From positions 1 through 64,000 of the forward strand of contig NZ_JALJDX010000206.1 in the NCBI RefSeq assembly GCF_022952855.1: a stretch of 64,000 bases of DNA, given 5' to 3'. Positions within the stretch are counted from its first letter, which is position 1, and each line of letters begins with the position of its first letter. A model generated the notes under the pieces. It searched no databases. It had not been told where the DNA came from and saw only the letters and a list, made by a program, of their open reading frames with translations. Both the position numbers and the translations under genes were made by a program. Source of the DNA: Pseudomonas sp. RGM2987. Lineage in GTDB: Bacteria > Pseudomonadota > Gammaproteobacteria > Pseudomonadales > Pseudomonadaceae. Below are positions 39,322 to 47,961 of the stretch, in pieces.

Positions 39322-40074
39322 ATGAAAATGATCGTTCTGAACAGGGAAGTGGGCGAAGCGCTACGCCGTGACAAATACGTTAACGTTCGCGGTGGCGACT
39401 TCAACCTCTACGGTCATTTCGGCGACTTTGTCCGGTTGACTAAAAGCTGGGAGAACATGGAACCGGACAGCTATTACGGCCAGGCCGAGTCCGGCATGCG
39501 TTTTCGCCGTTACAGTGACTTCGAATACAACCCCGCCACCCGCGAGCTCAAGCAGCTCGAACACCGGGCCTACATCCAATCCAAGGCCAACAACAGCTAT
39601 GTCGGCGGATTGGAGCGCCACTTCCAGGACTTCTCCAACGAAGTGATGAATTCGCCTGTGATGCGCAGTCTGATCGACACGGACTTCGAGGTGTACAAGC
39701 ACGTCCTGCCGCCGGAACTGCACGATGAAATCTGGCAGTGCCAGATCCATCAGATCCGTATCGAGATCAAGCCGGGCAAGGAGCTGGAAATCACTCCCGA
39801 AGGTATTCACTGCGATGGCTATCCGTTCAGCGGCGTGCACTTCTGGGGCCGCAACAATGTGGCCGGCGCAGAGAGCCGTTTGTACACCGCCCAGGAAGAA
39901 CAACTGGCGGCGACCACCTACGAGGATATCCTCGATACCACGTTCTTCCTTGACCGTGACATGCGCCATTACGTGACCCCGGCGCGCAATATCCACAGCC
40001 ACGAAATGGCGTACCGGCAGATCCTGGCGATCTCTTTCTCGCGGCCCGGGACCGCTTTCGACATTGTTCGCTGA
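39322..40074 (+). CDS. 2OG-Fe(II) dioxygenase family protein
   Basis: A 250-residue protein of the 2OG-Fe_Oxy_2 family (BsmA / isoleucine dioxygenase type). The iron-binding HxD is in EGIHCDGYPFSGVHFWGRNN (about residues 170-189) and the distal His in HSHEMAYRQILAISFSRP. Members of this family hydroxylate free aliphatic amino acids; the substrate here is unknown. The neighbouring azlCD amino-acid exporter is consistent with an amino-acid link. Confidence 0.82.
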   Translation: MKMIVLNREVGEALRRDKYVNVRGGDFNLYGHFGDFVRLTKSWENMEPDSYYGQAESGMRFRRYSDFEYNPATRELKQLEHRAYIQSKANNSYVGGLERHFQDFSNEVMNSPVMRSLIDTDFEVYKHVLPPELHDEIWQCQIHQIRIEIKPGKELEITPEGIHCDGYPFSGVHFWGRNNVAGAESRLYTAQEEQLAATTYEDILDTTFFLDRDMRHYVTPARNIHSHEMAYRQILAISFSRPGTAFDIVR

Positions 40075-40087
40075 ATGGCTTGAACCC

Positions 40088-40525
40088 ATGGACGACTCGA
40101 CGCAGCAGGTGCTGTTACGTCGGGCCATGGTCAGGGACGCCGAGCGAATGGAGCGGTTTTTCCGCGGCTTCGATGAGGTGTCGTTCTGCGAATGGCAGGA
40201 CGCCCGGTTCCTGCGGGGTGTCTTGTTGCAGGAAACCACCACCGCCTACGTGGCCGTCGATTCGAGCGGCGAGGTAATCGGGGCGGTGATCGGCGGCATG
40301 CTCGGCACCCGTGGCACGATCAACCACCTGGCGGTCAGCCCCTTGCATCGCACCAAGGGCCTGGGCCAGCGGCTGGTGGAAGCGGCGTCAGCGGACATGA
40401 AGCGGGTCGGCGTGCTGCGCATGTTCCTTTTCGTCGACGATGCTAATCTGGCCGGCAAGCGTTTCTGGGCCGCCCAGGGGTTCTGTGAGCCTCGGGGTGA
40501 AATCACCTTCGAGAGGGATTTATGA
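40088..40525 (+). CDS. GNAT family N-acetyltransferase
   Basis: A 145-residue acetyltransferase with the acetyl-CoA loop HRTKGLGQRLVEAA and the strand INHLAVSPL before it. I chose ATG 40088. It overlaps azlC by four bases, so is part of a dioxygenase-GNAT-azlC-azlD run. Its substrate is unknown; an amino acid derivative is plausible from context. Confidence 0.82.
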   Translation: MDDSTQQVLLRRAMVRDAERMERFFRGFDEVSFCEWQDARFLRGVLLQETTTAYVAVDSSGEVIGAVIGGMLGTRGTINHLAVSPLHRTKGLGQRLVEAASADMKRVGVLRMFLFVDDANLAGKRFWAAQGFCEPRGEITFERDL

Positions 40526-41235
40526 ACAAGACTTCCAGCCAGCCGCTGGTGGTCGAACCACAAGCCTCGCGTACCTTTGCTGAAGCCAGTCCGGTGGTAG
40601 CGGGTTATTTTACGGTTTCGTTTGTGTTCGGTCTGATGGCGGTCAACGCCGGGTTGCCCTTGTGGCTGCCGGTAGCGATGTGCCTGTTCGTCTATGCGGG
40701 CGCTTCGCAGTTTGCGGCGCTCGCGTTGATTTCCAGCGGCGCATCGTTGACCACCATTGTCCTCACCACCTTCCTGATCAATGCGCGGCATATGCTGATG
40801 TCGGTCTACATGGCCAAGGCCCTGCGTGCGCTGGGGCTCAGCCGTTTCGAGCGCTGGTGCTACGCGGCGGGGCTGACGGACGAGTCGTTCGCCTTCCACA
40901 GCGTCAAGCTGGGCACCGGGGCGCCGGTGAGCGTGCGTTACCTGGTCGGCTTCAATCTGTTCTGTCACACCTCCTGGGTGCTCGGCGGCTTGCTCGGCGC
41001 GGTATGCGCGCAATATGCGGCCCATCTGATCAAATACCAGCTCGACTATGCCCTGACGGCAATGATGCTCTATGTGCTGGTTTCGCTGTGCAACACTCGC
41101 AACAAACTGATCGCTGCCCTGGCGGCAGTGGTCTGCATGGGCGGGCTGAGCCTGCTGGGCAGCTCGCCGTTCAACGTCTTCATTGCCACCTTCGTTGGCT
41201 GCGGGGTGGGCGTATGCCTGACCAAACGTTCCTGA
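40522..41235 (+). CDS. azlC: Branched-chain amino acid exporter large subunit AzlC
   Basis: Inner-membrane protein, 237 residues, AzlC family (FGLMAVNAGLPLWLPVAMCLFVYAG; NARHMLMS). With AzlD it forms an amino-acid exporter. The start overlaps the GNAT stop (ATGA). Confidence 0.88.
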   Translation: MNKTSSQPLVVEPQASRTFAEASPVVAGYFTVSFVFGLMAVNAGLPLWLPVAMCLFVYAGASQFAALALISSGASLTTIVLTTFLINARHMLMSVYMAKALRALGLSRFERWCYAAGLTDESFAFHSVKLGTGAPVSVRYLVGFNLFCHTSWVLGGLLGAVCAQYAAHLIKYQLDYALTAMMLYVLVSLCNTRNKLIAALAAVVCMGGLSLLGSSPFNVFIATFVGCGVGVCLTKRS

Positions 41236-41531
41236 TCCTGGTGGTGGCCTTGATGATGGCCGTGACCCTCCTGCCCCGAGCCTTGCCGTTGCAGGTCAAT
41301 ACCGAACACTGGCCGCCTTTCGTCGCCCGGGCCTTGGAATACCTGCCGGTGGCGATCGTCGCAGCCATCAGCCTCACCCCGTTGTTGATCAAGGATCAGC
41401 AGATACAACTCGACCGTCCGGAGTTTTATGCGGCCATTCCGACGCTGCTATGTGCGTATTTCAGTCGTAATCTGTTTCTCAGTGTGGCGGTGGGTACGGC
41501 GGCGTACATCGCGCTCGGATCGTTCCTGTAG
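41214..41531 (+). CDS. azlD: Branched-chain amino acid exporter small subunit AzlD
   Basis: A 105-residue membrane protein (AzlD/YgaH family; four hydrophobic segments, RALPLQVNTEHWPPFVARAL). It starts 22 bases inside azlC. Its 3' end runs 84 bases into the convergent LysR gene. Confidence 0.85.
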   Translation: MPDQTFLILVVALMMAVTLLPRALPLQVNTEHWPPFVARALEYLPVAIVAAISLTPLLIKDQQIQLDRPEFYAAIPTLLCAYFSRNLFLSVAVGTAAYIALGSFL

Positions 41532-42374
41532 CGAAAGGTCCACCACGTCTTGTAACGCCTGGCCGGGCAACTCGGGGTTGTTCACTGCCAGGCGAACGTC
41601 GAGAAAGTCCTCGAAGTCCGGGAAGATCGCCAGGCCGTTGCGCAACGCCGCTTCCCGGGACACCAGCCCCAGCCCATCGAGCTGGGTGATCAACGACAAG
41701 GTCAACGTTTCGCTGCAGGAATAGATCATCCGCTGGCTCGTACCGTATTCGCCCAAACCTGCATCGAGAAAGCGCAGGAAACTGTGGGAATAAGGACATT
41801 CTTCTGCCGGACGCACTTGAAACCTGTCGCCCAGCAAGCCAAGGGAGTCGTCTTCGTCGCCGCAATGCGCGCCGACCACTCGCACCTGCACGTCGGGCAT
41901 GGTGATGCTGGAAAAAACGCTCTGCTGCTGCCCGATCAGGATCGCCAGGTCAAAGTCTTCGTTGCGCAGCTTGCTCAGGTTCTCCATCGACTCGGCGTAA
42001 CTGAACTCCAGCTGATACTGGGGAAATACCGCAATCAGCCGATCGATCATCCGCCGATTGAACTCCGTCGGCAGGGTGGTATTGAGCGCCACCTTGAGCG
42101 TACGCCGTCGCGGTGTCTTGAGCGCCGCGACTTTCTCTTCCAGTTGCCGGGTGGCCACGAGCACCTGATCCATGAAAGGCGTCAGTTCCATGCCTTGGCT
42201 GGTCAATGTCAGGCCTTTGTTCGAGCGCCGGAACAATCGGAAGCCGAATTGCTCCTCCACCTTGTTCAACTGCGCCGCCAACGCCTGCACCGTGAGGCAC
42301 GAATGCTCGGCCGCTGCCGACAACGAGCCGGTCTGCACGATGCGCATGAGGTTGCGTAGGGTTCTGCTATCCAT
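41448..42374 (-). CDS. LysR family transcriptional regulator
   Basis: A 308-residue LysR protein; HTH GSLSAAAEHSCLTVQALAAQL. It is convergent with azlCD and overlaps azlD by 84 bases, so the last 28 codons may be dispensable (the C-terminal tail RRRTHRHTEKQITTEIRT looks like extension). It may regulate azlCD or the upstream genes; not shown by sequence. Confidence 0.85.
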   Translation of the reverse strand: MDSRTLRNLMRIVQTGSLSAAAEHSCLTVQALAAQLNKVEEQFGFRLFRRSNKGLTLTSQGMELTPFMDQVLVATRQLEEKVAALKTPRRRTLKVALNTTLPTEFNRRMIDRLIAVFPQYQLEFSYAESMENLSKLRNEDFDLAILIGQQQSVFSSITMPDVQVRVVGAHCGDEDDSLGLLGDRFQVRPAEECPYSHSFLRFLDAGLGEYGTSQRMIYSCSETLTLSLITQLDGLGLVSREAALRNGLAIFPDFEDFLDVRLAVNNPELPGQALQDVVDLSLQERSERDVRRRTHRHTEKQITTEIRT

Positions 42375-42506
42375 GGGGTAATGCCCTCTGCTTAAGTGGG
42401 CTCGCTATAGTTGTGCACCTGGCCCGGGCCAGGCAGTGCCTGCTGGCTATCATCATGCACCTTGCCACCGTTGTCGCGATTTTGTGCCGAAAAGCTTAGG
42501 AAGGCG

Positions 42507-42749
42507 ATGGTTGGAGCTTATGTGGGATTTGGGGGTTTTGCCCAGTCAATCCGGATCCAGCAGGTGATGGTCATGTTGTTTCTAGGCGAAGGGCTGCCGA
42601 GTGAGTTTCTGGATCACCCATTGACTGGTAACTGGGATGGATTTCGCGAGTGTCACATTGGGGGCGACTTCCTTCTGGTTTATGAGCACTCACGTCCGGA
42701 TCTCATTACGTTTGTCGATTTGGGGAGTCACTCGGAGTTGTTCCGGTGA
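42507..42749 (+). pseudogene. YafQ-like toxin remnant
   Basis: The C-terminal two-thirds of a YafQ/RelE-type mRNA interferase is clear: LPSEFLDHPLTGNWDGFREC, then HIGGDFLLVYE and LGSHSELFR. The catalytic set H (DHPL), H (ECH), D (GGD), H (SHSELF) is kept. The N-terminal helix typical of YafQ is not there; the frame starts with unrelated MVGAYVGFGGF. No DinJ/RelB antitoxin is adjacent. Either a truncated remnant or a short divergent toxin. Confidence 0.6.
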
Positions 42750-42852
42750 GTCTTGTTAGTGGCTGGCTATTCGCCTGCGAATAAAATTTTATAAAATATA
42801 CATATCTGTACTATGCTTGACGCATAACCCAGCTACAAAGGAGCCCAAACCC

Positions 42853-43263
42853 ATGGCGACTTCCTCTATTACCCTCAACGCACAGCAACAATTGGACTCC
42901 CCGGACGCGGGTCGAGTCGCGTTGAAGTTTTTCTTCAACCTCATGGAGCTTTGGGGCTGCAGCGTCGAGCAGCAGCGCACGTTGCTGGGCAAAGTCGGCA
43001 ACACCACCTTCTACAAGTACAAACAGCTGCCGGACAACGTAAGGTTGCCCCGTGACACCCTCGAGCGAATTTCCTACCTCATGGGTATCCACAAGGCGCT
43101 GAGCATCATCTTCAGCAACAGCCGGGATCGTGTGTACCAGTGGGTCAGCAGCCCCAACACCGCCGCGCCATTCAACGGCCAGTCGGCACTGTCCTACATG
43201 CTGGCCGGTCGGGTGGTGGACATTGCCGATGTACGGCGATACCTCGACGGGGTGCGCGGTTGA
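42853..43263 (+). CDS. Xre/MbcA/ParS family antitoxin
   Basis: A 136-residue antitoxin of the DUF2384 type: N-terminal helical DNA-binding part (PRDTLERISYLMGIHKALSII) and C-terminal MbcA/ParS toxin-binding part (AAPFNGQSALSYMLAGRVVDI). The start is ATG 42853, after AAAGGAG. It overlaps the RES toxin start by one base (TGATG). AT-rich sequence at about 42785-42820 is the likely autoregulated promoter. Confidence 0.9.
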   Translation: MATSSITLNAQQQLDSPDAGRVALKFFFNLMELWGCSVEQQRTLLGKVGNTTFYKYKQLPDNVRLPRDTLERISYLMGIHKALSIIFSNSRDRVYQWVSSPNTAAPFNGQSALSYMLAGRVVDIADVRRYLDGVRG

Positions 43264-43940
43264 TGACGCCTCCACTGGCAGACCCGCAATGGAAACGGGC
43301 CTATCGGATCGTCAACAGCAGTTTCCCGCCGATCACGCTGTTCGAAGATGTCCTCGACCCTGAAGACCTGGCGACCGCCTATGCCCTGGAGGCGCTGACC
43401 AACGACCGGCTCATGGCGGAAGCCGGCGTGTTGTCCCGGGTCCGTCCCGAAGACCGGGTGTCCGGGCCGGGCTCCTCACCGGTGATGGCGGCGTTTACGC
43501 ACATCGGCAAAAGCAGCCGTTTCAGTGACGGCACGTTCGGCGTCTACTACGCCGCCAGCAGCCAGGAAGCCGCCATCGCCGAAACCTGCTATCACCAGGC
43601 CCGATTTCTCGGCGCGACCAACGAGCCGGACCTGGAGTTGACCATGCGCACCTACGTCAACAAGGTCATCAAGCCCCTGCACGACATCCGCCACGACTAC
43701 CCTCATCTGCACGACCCGGACCCCACCGCCTACGGCCCGTCCCAAGTGTTCGCCCGGCAACTGCGCGAAACCTTGTCCTGGGGCCTGCTGTACAACAGCG
43801 TGCGCCTGCCCGGCCACGAATGCGTCGCCGCGTTTCGCCCGCCGGCGGTTTCGATACCCGTGCAGGGCAAGCATATTCGGTATGTTTGGAATGCCCAGAA
43901 GCGCGAGATTTCGTTTGTGTTTGAGGTGAGTCAGGTGTGA
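43263..43940 (+). CDS. RES domain toxin
   Basis: A 225-residue RES-domain protein. RES toxins with Xre/MbcA antitoxins deplete NAD+ (phosphorolysis or ADP-ribosylation). The RES core is visible: W-R-x-Y/AYRIVNS; R-F-S-D-G-T-F-G-V-Y-Y-A; S-Q-E-A-A-I-A-E-T. It is in operon with its antitoxin. Confidence 0.88.
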   Translation: MTPPLADPQWKRAYRIVNSSFPPITLFEDVLDPEDLATAYALEALTNDRLMAEAGVLSRVRPEDRVSGPGSSPVMAAFTHIGKSSRFSDGTFGVYYAASSQEAAIAETCYHQARFLGATNEPDLELTMRTYVNKVIKPLHDIRHDYPHLHDPDPTAYGPSQVFARQLRETLSWGLLYNSVRLPGHECVAAFRPPAVSIPVQGKHIRYVWNAQKREISFVFEVSQV

Positions 43941-43955
43941 GGCGGGCTTTTATAG

Positions 43956-43997
43956 AAAATTATGGCTGGGCAATAATTATTGCTCAGCCATAATTTT
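43956..43997. terminator. Bidirectional terminator palindrome
   Basis: A 42-base near-perfect inverted repeat, AAAATTATGGCTGGGCAATA against its complement TTGCTCAGCCATAATTTT, with A/T runs on both ends. It lies between the convergent RES toxin and chemoreceptor genes and should stop both. Confidence 0.88.
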
Positions 43998-44013
43998 GCC
44001 AGTTGCCTGCTGA

Positions 44014-45621
44014 TCAAATCTTGAACTGCTGCACCGACGCCTGCATCGATCCAGCCGCATCGTTCAACTGATCCGCCGTTTGCGTCAGGTTGTGAATCGA
44101 GCGGGTATTTTCCCGGGACTGCTCGGCAATCGACTCCACCCGCTGCGCCATCTCATCGCTGGCTTTTGACTGCTCGGCGATGGTCTGGGAAATTTCCTCC
44201 ACCACCTCCGCCGCATGCCGGGCGCCTGTGCGGATCTCGCTGATGGACACTCCCGCCTGCTGGGCCAGGTTTACGCCCTCATCCACGCGGCTGACGCAGG
44301 CCTGCATGTTCGCTACCGCGTCCCGTGCGCTGGACTGGATGCGCTCGATCATCGCGGTAATTTCCTGGGTGGACTGGGTGGTGCGCGCCGCCAGGTTGCG
44401 CACCTCATCGGCCACCACCGCAAAACCCCGGCCTGCCTCACCGGCCCGGGCGGCTTCGATGGCGGCGTTCAGCGCCAACAGATTGGTCTGCTCGGCGATG
44501 CTCTTGATCACCTGGATGATGGAATGAATGTCCTCGGACGACGCATCCAGCGCCGTGATTTTGCTGGAGGACTGGTTCACCACCTCGGCGATGCGGTTCA
44601 TGCCTTCCACCACCCCGAGAATCACCTGACCACCGCTGCTCGCCAGTTGCTCGGACTGCGCCGAAATCGTCCGGGCACTGTCGGCGTGCTGATGGATCTG
44701 GCTGATGTTCGCCATCATCTGCTCCATGCTCGCCGCCATGCTGGTGGCACTCTGGGCCTGCTGATCGGCACTGGAAACGATCTGTCGCGCGGTACTGCCC
44801 AGGTTCTGGGAGGTGCCATGCAACTCATCGCTCTGGCTGCGGATCGTGGCAATCATCTGCCGTAGATTACGCTGCATTTGCTCGATTACACCTTGTAGCT
44901 GGCCCAGCTCATCCTTGCTTTGCGCACCCATCGAGCGTTGCAAGTCCCCTTGGGAAATCGCCTGGGTACTGAGGATGATCTTGTTGAGCGGCGTGAGTAC
45001 CGCCTTGAGCAGATTCCACGACAGCAGCGCCAATGCCACACAGGTTGCCAACAACGTCGCAATCAACCAGCGTCCCGAGCTTTGAATACTCTGGTCCTGA
45101 AACTCACGAGAGCTCTGGGCCTGGTTTTCGATCAACTCACTGACCGCCTCGTTGCGCTCCTCCAGCGCAGAGAACGCCGCGTCGAACTCCGCCCGCAATG
45201 CATGACCATCCTGGGCACCGCTCAGCGCCTTGCCTATGACCTGCTTTGCCTTTTCGATGTAGGTATCAGCCTGCGGCTTCAACTCGGCAATAGCCGTGTG
45301 AACAACCGGCGGCAAGTTTGCCTCGGCGTTCTCGGCAATCACCTTGCGCATCCGTTGCGAATGCTCGTCGAAAGCCTCCGTTACCTCCTTGGCCCCTTGA
45401 GCGTCCCCAGGCGCCACGAGCAGCGCAGCCAACACATCGCCACGAATGGCGTCATGCATCATGTCCGCCTCCATGTGCTTGCGCATCGCCGAAATACTGG
45501 TCTCATTCTGCGCCAGCGCCTCGGTCATGGCGTGATAACCCCACAGCCCGATGCCACCGAGCAACAGCGCAAAAGACAGGCTGACCAATCCCGAGCCTAT
45601 GACCTTGGTGCGGATCTTCAT
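44014..45621 (-). CDS. Methyl-accepting chemotaxis protein
   Basis: Chemoreceptor of 535 residues: TM1 (about 10-30), four-helix-bundle ligand domain (4HB_MCP; about 35-185), TM2 (about 187-207), HAMP, and the methylated/signalling coiled coil with the conserved tip [20 protein letters not shown]. The ligand is unknown. Confidence 0.92.
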   Translation of the reverse strand: MKIRTKVIGSGLVSLSFALLLGGIGLWGYHAMTEALAQNETSISAMRKHMEADMMHDAIRGDVLAALLVAPGDAQGAKEVTEAFDEHSQRMRKVIAENAEANLPPVVHTAIAELKPQADTYIEKAKQVIGKALSGAQDGHALRAEFDAAFSALEERNEAVSELIENQAQSSREFQDQSIQSSGRWLIATLLATCVALALLSWNLLKAVLTPLNKIILSTQAISQGDLQRSMGAQSKDELGQLQGVIEQMQRNLRQMIATIRSQSDELHGTSQNLGSTARQIVSSADQQAQSATSMAASMEQMMANISQIHQHADSARTISAQSEQLASSGGQVILGVVEGMNRIAEVVNQSSSKITALDASSEDIHSIIQVIKSIAEQTNLLALNAAIEAARAGEAGRGFAVVADEVRNLAARTTQSTQEITAMIERIQSSARDAVANMQACVSRVDEGVNLAQQAGVSISEIRTGARHAAEVVEEISQTIAEQSKASDEMAQRVESIAEQSRENTRSIHNLTQTADQLNDAAGSMQASVQQFKI

Positions 45622-45946
45622 CGCTGACTGCTCCTGGAGCGAGGATTTCTGGGCAAGTGTAGTTGAGCGCCAGCGGAGCCTCGTGATTGGGGCGTGCTGT
45701 TATTGATGGTATCGGCTGGAAAAATAATTAGCTGAATGCGCAGCAGCAGGTTGGCGAGGACGCTTGCTGCCGAAACGCCAATAGCCACTCGTCGAGACTG
45801 TCGCTTCTGACAGTAGCCATCGTGTCGAAGATGCGCTCAGTCTAGAGCAGAAAACTTCGAACTTCTCGACTCCTGGAATTACCCGCAACGTAGCTGTCGA
45901 GTTTGGGAGCAGCTTGGGAAGTTAGCCGGCCTGGGGTTGTCAAAAA
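45622..45946. other. Intergenic region, no gene found
   Basis: The 325-base gap between the chemoreceptor and the hydrolase gene. Lower GC at 45700-45740; several frames are blocked by stops. It probably carries the divergent promoters, but I could assign no clear boxes. Confidence 0.5.
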
Positions 45947-46915
45947 ATGAGAAAACTCATTATTTCCGCTTTTTCGTTGGCTATCTCAGGGATGTCTGCT
46001 CAGTTGCAAGCGGCTACCCCAACAACGGACCCTGAGAGCGTCTTGATTGATGGTGCAGCCTTTAAAAGCGAATATGCGAACGTGAACGGCATTCGCATGC
46101 ATTATCTGGTGAGCGGTAACGGCGCCAAGCCCGTGCTATTGGTGCATGGCTTCCCGGGCAGCTGGCGCAATTGGGAGGCGCTCATGGGAAGGCTGGTGCG
46201 CGCTGGTTATACCCCTGTCGTTCCGGACTATCGTGGTGCTGGGGAAACGGAAGTTTCTGCAAGCGGCTATGATAAAAAGAACATGGCGCTGGATCTGCAT
46301 GAGCTGATTAAAACGCTGAAGATGAAGCAGGTGGATATTGTCGGCCATGATATGGGCTTGATTGTCGCCTATGCCTACGGTGCGCTTTATCCGCGCGAAA
46401 CCAAGCATATTGTGCTGATGGATGGATTTATTCCGGGTATCCCTGGGTGGGAAACTCCTTATAACGGCAATCCTGCGGCCGGTATCCCAAGCAAATGGCA
46501 TTTCCGCTTCTTTGGAGCCACTGCGGTAGAAATGATCCAAGGAAAGGAAAAAATCTACTTGGACATGTTTTTCGATAGCTTCGTATATGAAGGTAATCCT
46601 TCCGTATCCAAAGAAGTGCGCGGCTCTCTGGTGAAAGATTACTCCCGACCCGGACGCATGGAGGCGGCATTCAAGCTTTATTCTGCGTGGGTGGAATCTG
46701 ATGCAAACGACAACCAGGCGTTTGCTCAAAAAAAACTGACCATCCCGGTGCTTACCATTGGTGGAGACCATTCAAGAGGCAAGACATTGTCCGAACAGGT
46801 ACAGCATATTACTACGCAACCTCAGTCCCTGATCCTGCAAAACACCGGACATTGGGTTCTTGAGGAGAAAACAGAGGCTACCAGCGAAGCGATTCTGGAT
46901 TTTTTGCAAAAGTAA
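45947..46915 (+). CDS. Exported alpha/beta hydrolase, epoxide-hydrolase-like
   Basis: A 322-residue precursor with signal peptide (MRKLIISAFSLAISGMSAQL, probable cleavage at LQAATP). Alpha/beta-hydrolase features: HGFPGSWRNWEALM (oxyanion HGxP), DYRGAGET, nucleophile Asp in GHDMGLIVAYAYG (Asp, not Ser, as in epoxide hydrolases and dehalogenases), late acid and GHWVLEEK His. The gene has clearly more A/T-ending codons than its neighbours, suggesting transfer. Substrate unknown. Confidence 0.85.
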   Translation: MRKLIISAFSLAISGMSAQLQAATPTTDPESVLIDGAAFKSEYANVNGIRMHYLVSGNGAKPVLLVHGFPGSWRNWEALMGRLVRAGYTPVVPDYRGAGETEVSASGYDKKNMALDLHELIKTLKMKQVDIVGHDMGLIVAYAYGALYPRETKHIVLMDGFIPGIPGWETPYNGNPAAGIPSKWHFRFFGATAVEMIQGKEKIYLDMFFDSFVYEGNPSVSKEVRGSLVKDYSRPGRMEAAFKLYSAWVESDANDNQAFAQKKLTIPVLTIGGDHSRGKTLSEQVQHITTQPQSLILQNTGHWVLEEKTEATSEAILDFLQK

Positions 46916-46967
46916 CGAGCCGTGGCATTGATGGACAGACCACTTTTACTGAGTGCACCGCACCCCC

Positions 46968-47010
46968 CGTGGCGAGGGAGCTTGCTCCCGCTGGGGTGCG
47001 CAGCAGCCCT
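46968..47010. repeat. REP element, family 1, single arm
   Basis: A single family-1 core GTGGCGAGGGAGCTTGCTCC at 46969 with the GGTGCGCAGCAGCCC extension. It follows the hydrolase gene and ends in the spacer before the DUF6124 gene. Confidence 0.82.
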
Positions 47011-47089
47011 TCTTCACCCGCACTCACAGAACTCAACATTGAGGTGCAACGCTGCCCACCCCATCGAGCAGCGTCGCACCGCCTCACAC

Positions 47090-47368
47090 CTAAGCGGAAT
47101 AACTTCCCGGCGCTTCCAGCACCTTCACCACATCATCAATAACGGCCTTGCTCATGTCCTGCAAATAGCACGACGCCCAGGCATAGCGATCCGTGTCGCG
47201 AATCATCGCGGCGTCTTCGGCCAAAAGCTTGGCGACGTGGAGCAGGTCGGAGGCATGGGATAGGGCTTCGCCGATAGGGACGCCGCTGTTGACGCGAAAG
47301 AGTGGACGGTCGGAGTGGAAGGAGAAGGGGGTTAGGCCTATGGTTTTGAAGTCATGCGGGTTTGGCAT
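47090..47368 (-). CDS. DUF6124 (DUF3077-like) family protein
   Basis: A 92-residue protein with the pattern of small Pseudomonas DUF3077/DUF6124 proteins: PLFRVNSGVPIGEALSHASD followed by a helix (LLHVAKLLAEDAAMIR). The function is unknown. The start ATG 47368 has a perfect AAGGAG at eight bases. It is preceded by an unusually structured leader (separate entry), so expression is probably RNA-regulated. Confidence 0.8.
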   Translation of the reverse strand: MPNPHDFKTIGLTPFSFHSDRPLFRVNSGVPIGEALSHASDLLHVAKLLAEDAAMIRDTDRYAWASCYLQDMSKAVIDDVVKVLEAPGSYSA

Positions 47369-47381
47369 TGTCTGGCTCCTT

Positions 47382-47585
47382 GACTTGAAAGAGCTGCCAC
47401 CGACCTTCTCACAGGTTGGGGTGGCAGCCGTGCGCGGGGTGAGAAACCGGCAATCAAGGCAACCGGTAGACCCGAAGGTCTCCCACGCACAGCCGCCATA
47501 AAACGACATCGCAGACGAAAAAAAACGCCACGATGGGTTTCGGGCGCTTATGCGCCTTGATTGCTTCGGGTTCTCACGCCCGGTC
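47382..47585 (-). promoter_or_regulatory. Structured leader of the DUF6124 gene, candidate RNA switch
   Basis: In the minus-strand RNA: (a) a 16-bp stem, arms 47482-47497 (GGCGGCUGUGCGUGGG) and 47423-47438 (CCCGCGCACGGCUGCC), enclosing a hairpin AGACC-UUCG-GGUCU (47468-47481) and a second hairpin ACCGG/CCGGU, a three-way junction; (b) a 9-bp hairpin GCUGCCACC/GGUGGCAGC (47393-47401 with 47420-47428) next to the ribosome site, which shares six bases with stem (a) and so excludes it; (c) GCAAUCAAGGC (47554-47564) complementary over 11 bases to 47450-47460, plus GUGAGAA at 47571-47577 and at 47406-47412, each able to pair with UUCUCAC at 47439-47445. These mutually exclusive pairings are what a regulatory leader would show. 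The ligand or trigger is unknown. Confidence 0.55.
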
Positions 47586-47835
47586 GCTGAATTTGCAGCG
47601 ACAGTTGAAGAGTAGCGGGTGAATGGGAAGGCTGCAATCGTGTCGCTATGCTGGCGAGTCAGAGGCAGGTATGTTCGCCATTCCATTTGCGGGCGAGGTC
47701 GGTGGTCGTGGCTTGAGTACAGGTCCAGGTAGCTCTGTGCTGAAGAGCGATGTAGTTGTCTCTAGACAGAAAAAAACCGCACGATTTGAGCTTGCTGACT
47801 GGGTCAGCCTAGGCTTGGCGGGTGTGTTAAGGGGC

Positions 47836-47863
47836 ATTATAGGTAGCTGGAGAAGGTCATCAA
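47836..47863 (-). promoter_or_regulatory. Candidate sigma-70 promoter upstream of the leader
   Basis: On the minus strand TTGATG (47863-47858), a 16-base spacer and a perfect TATAAT (47841-47836). It would start transcription at about 47829 and give a leader of some 460 bases before the DUF6124 ATG, including the structured region. Confidence 0.5.
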
Positions 47864-47961
47864 CTTAAGACTGACGTGAAATTGTAACGGGTGCTGGAGC
47901 ATGCAGATTTGGACGCGGGCTGAGCGTGCTCGCCAGGGCATCGATCCGGCTGATCGTTGGT

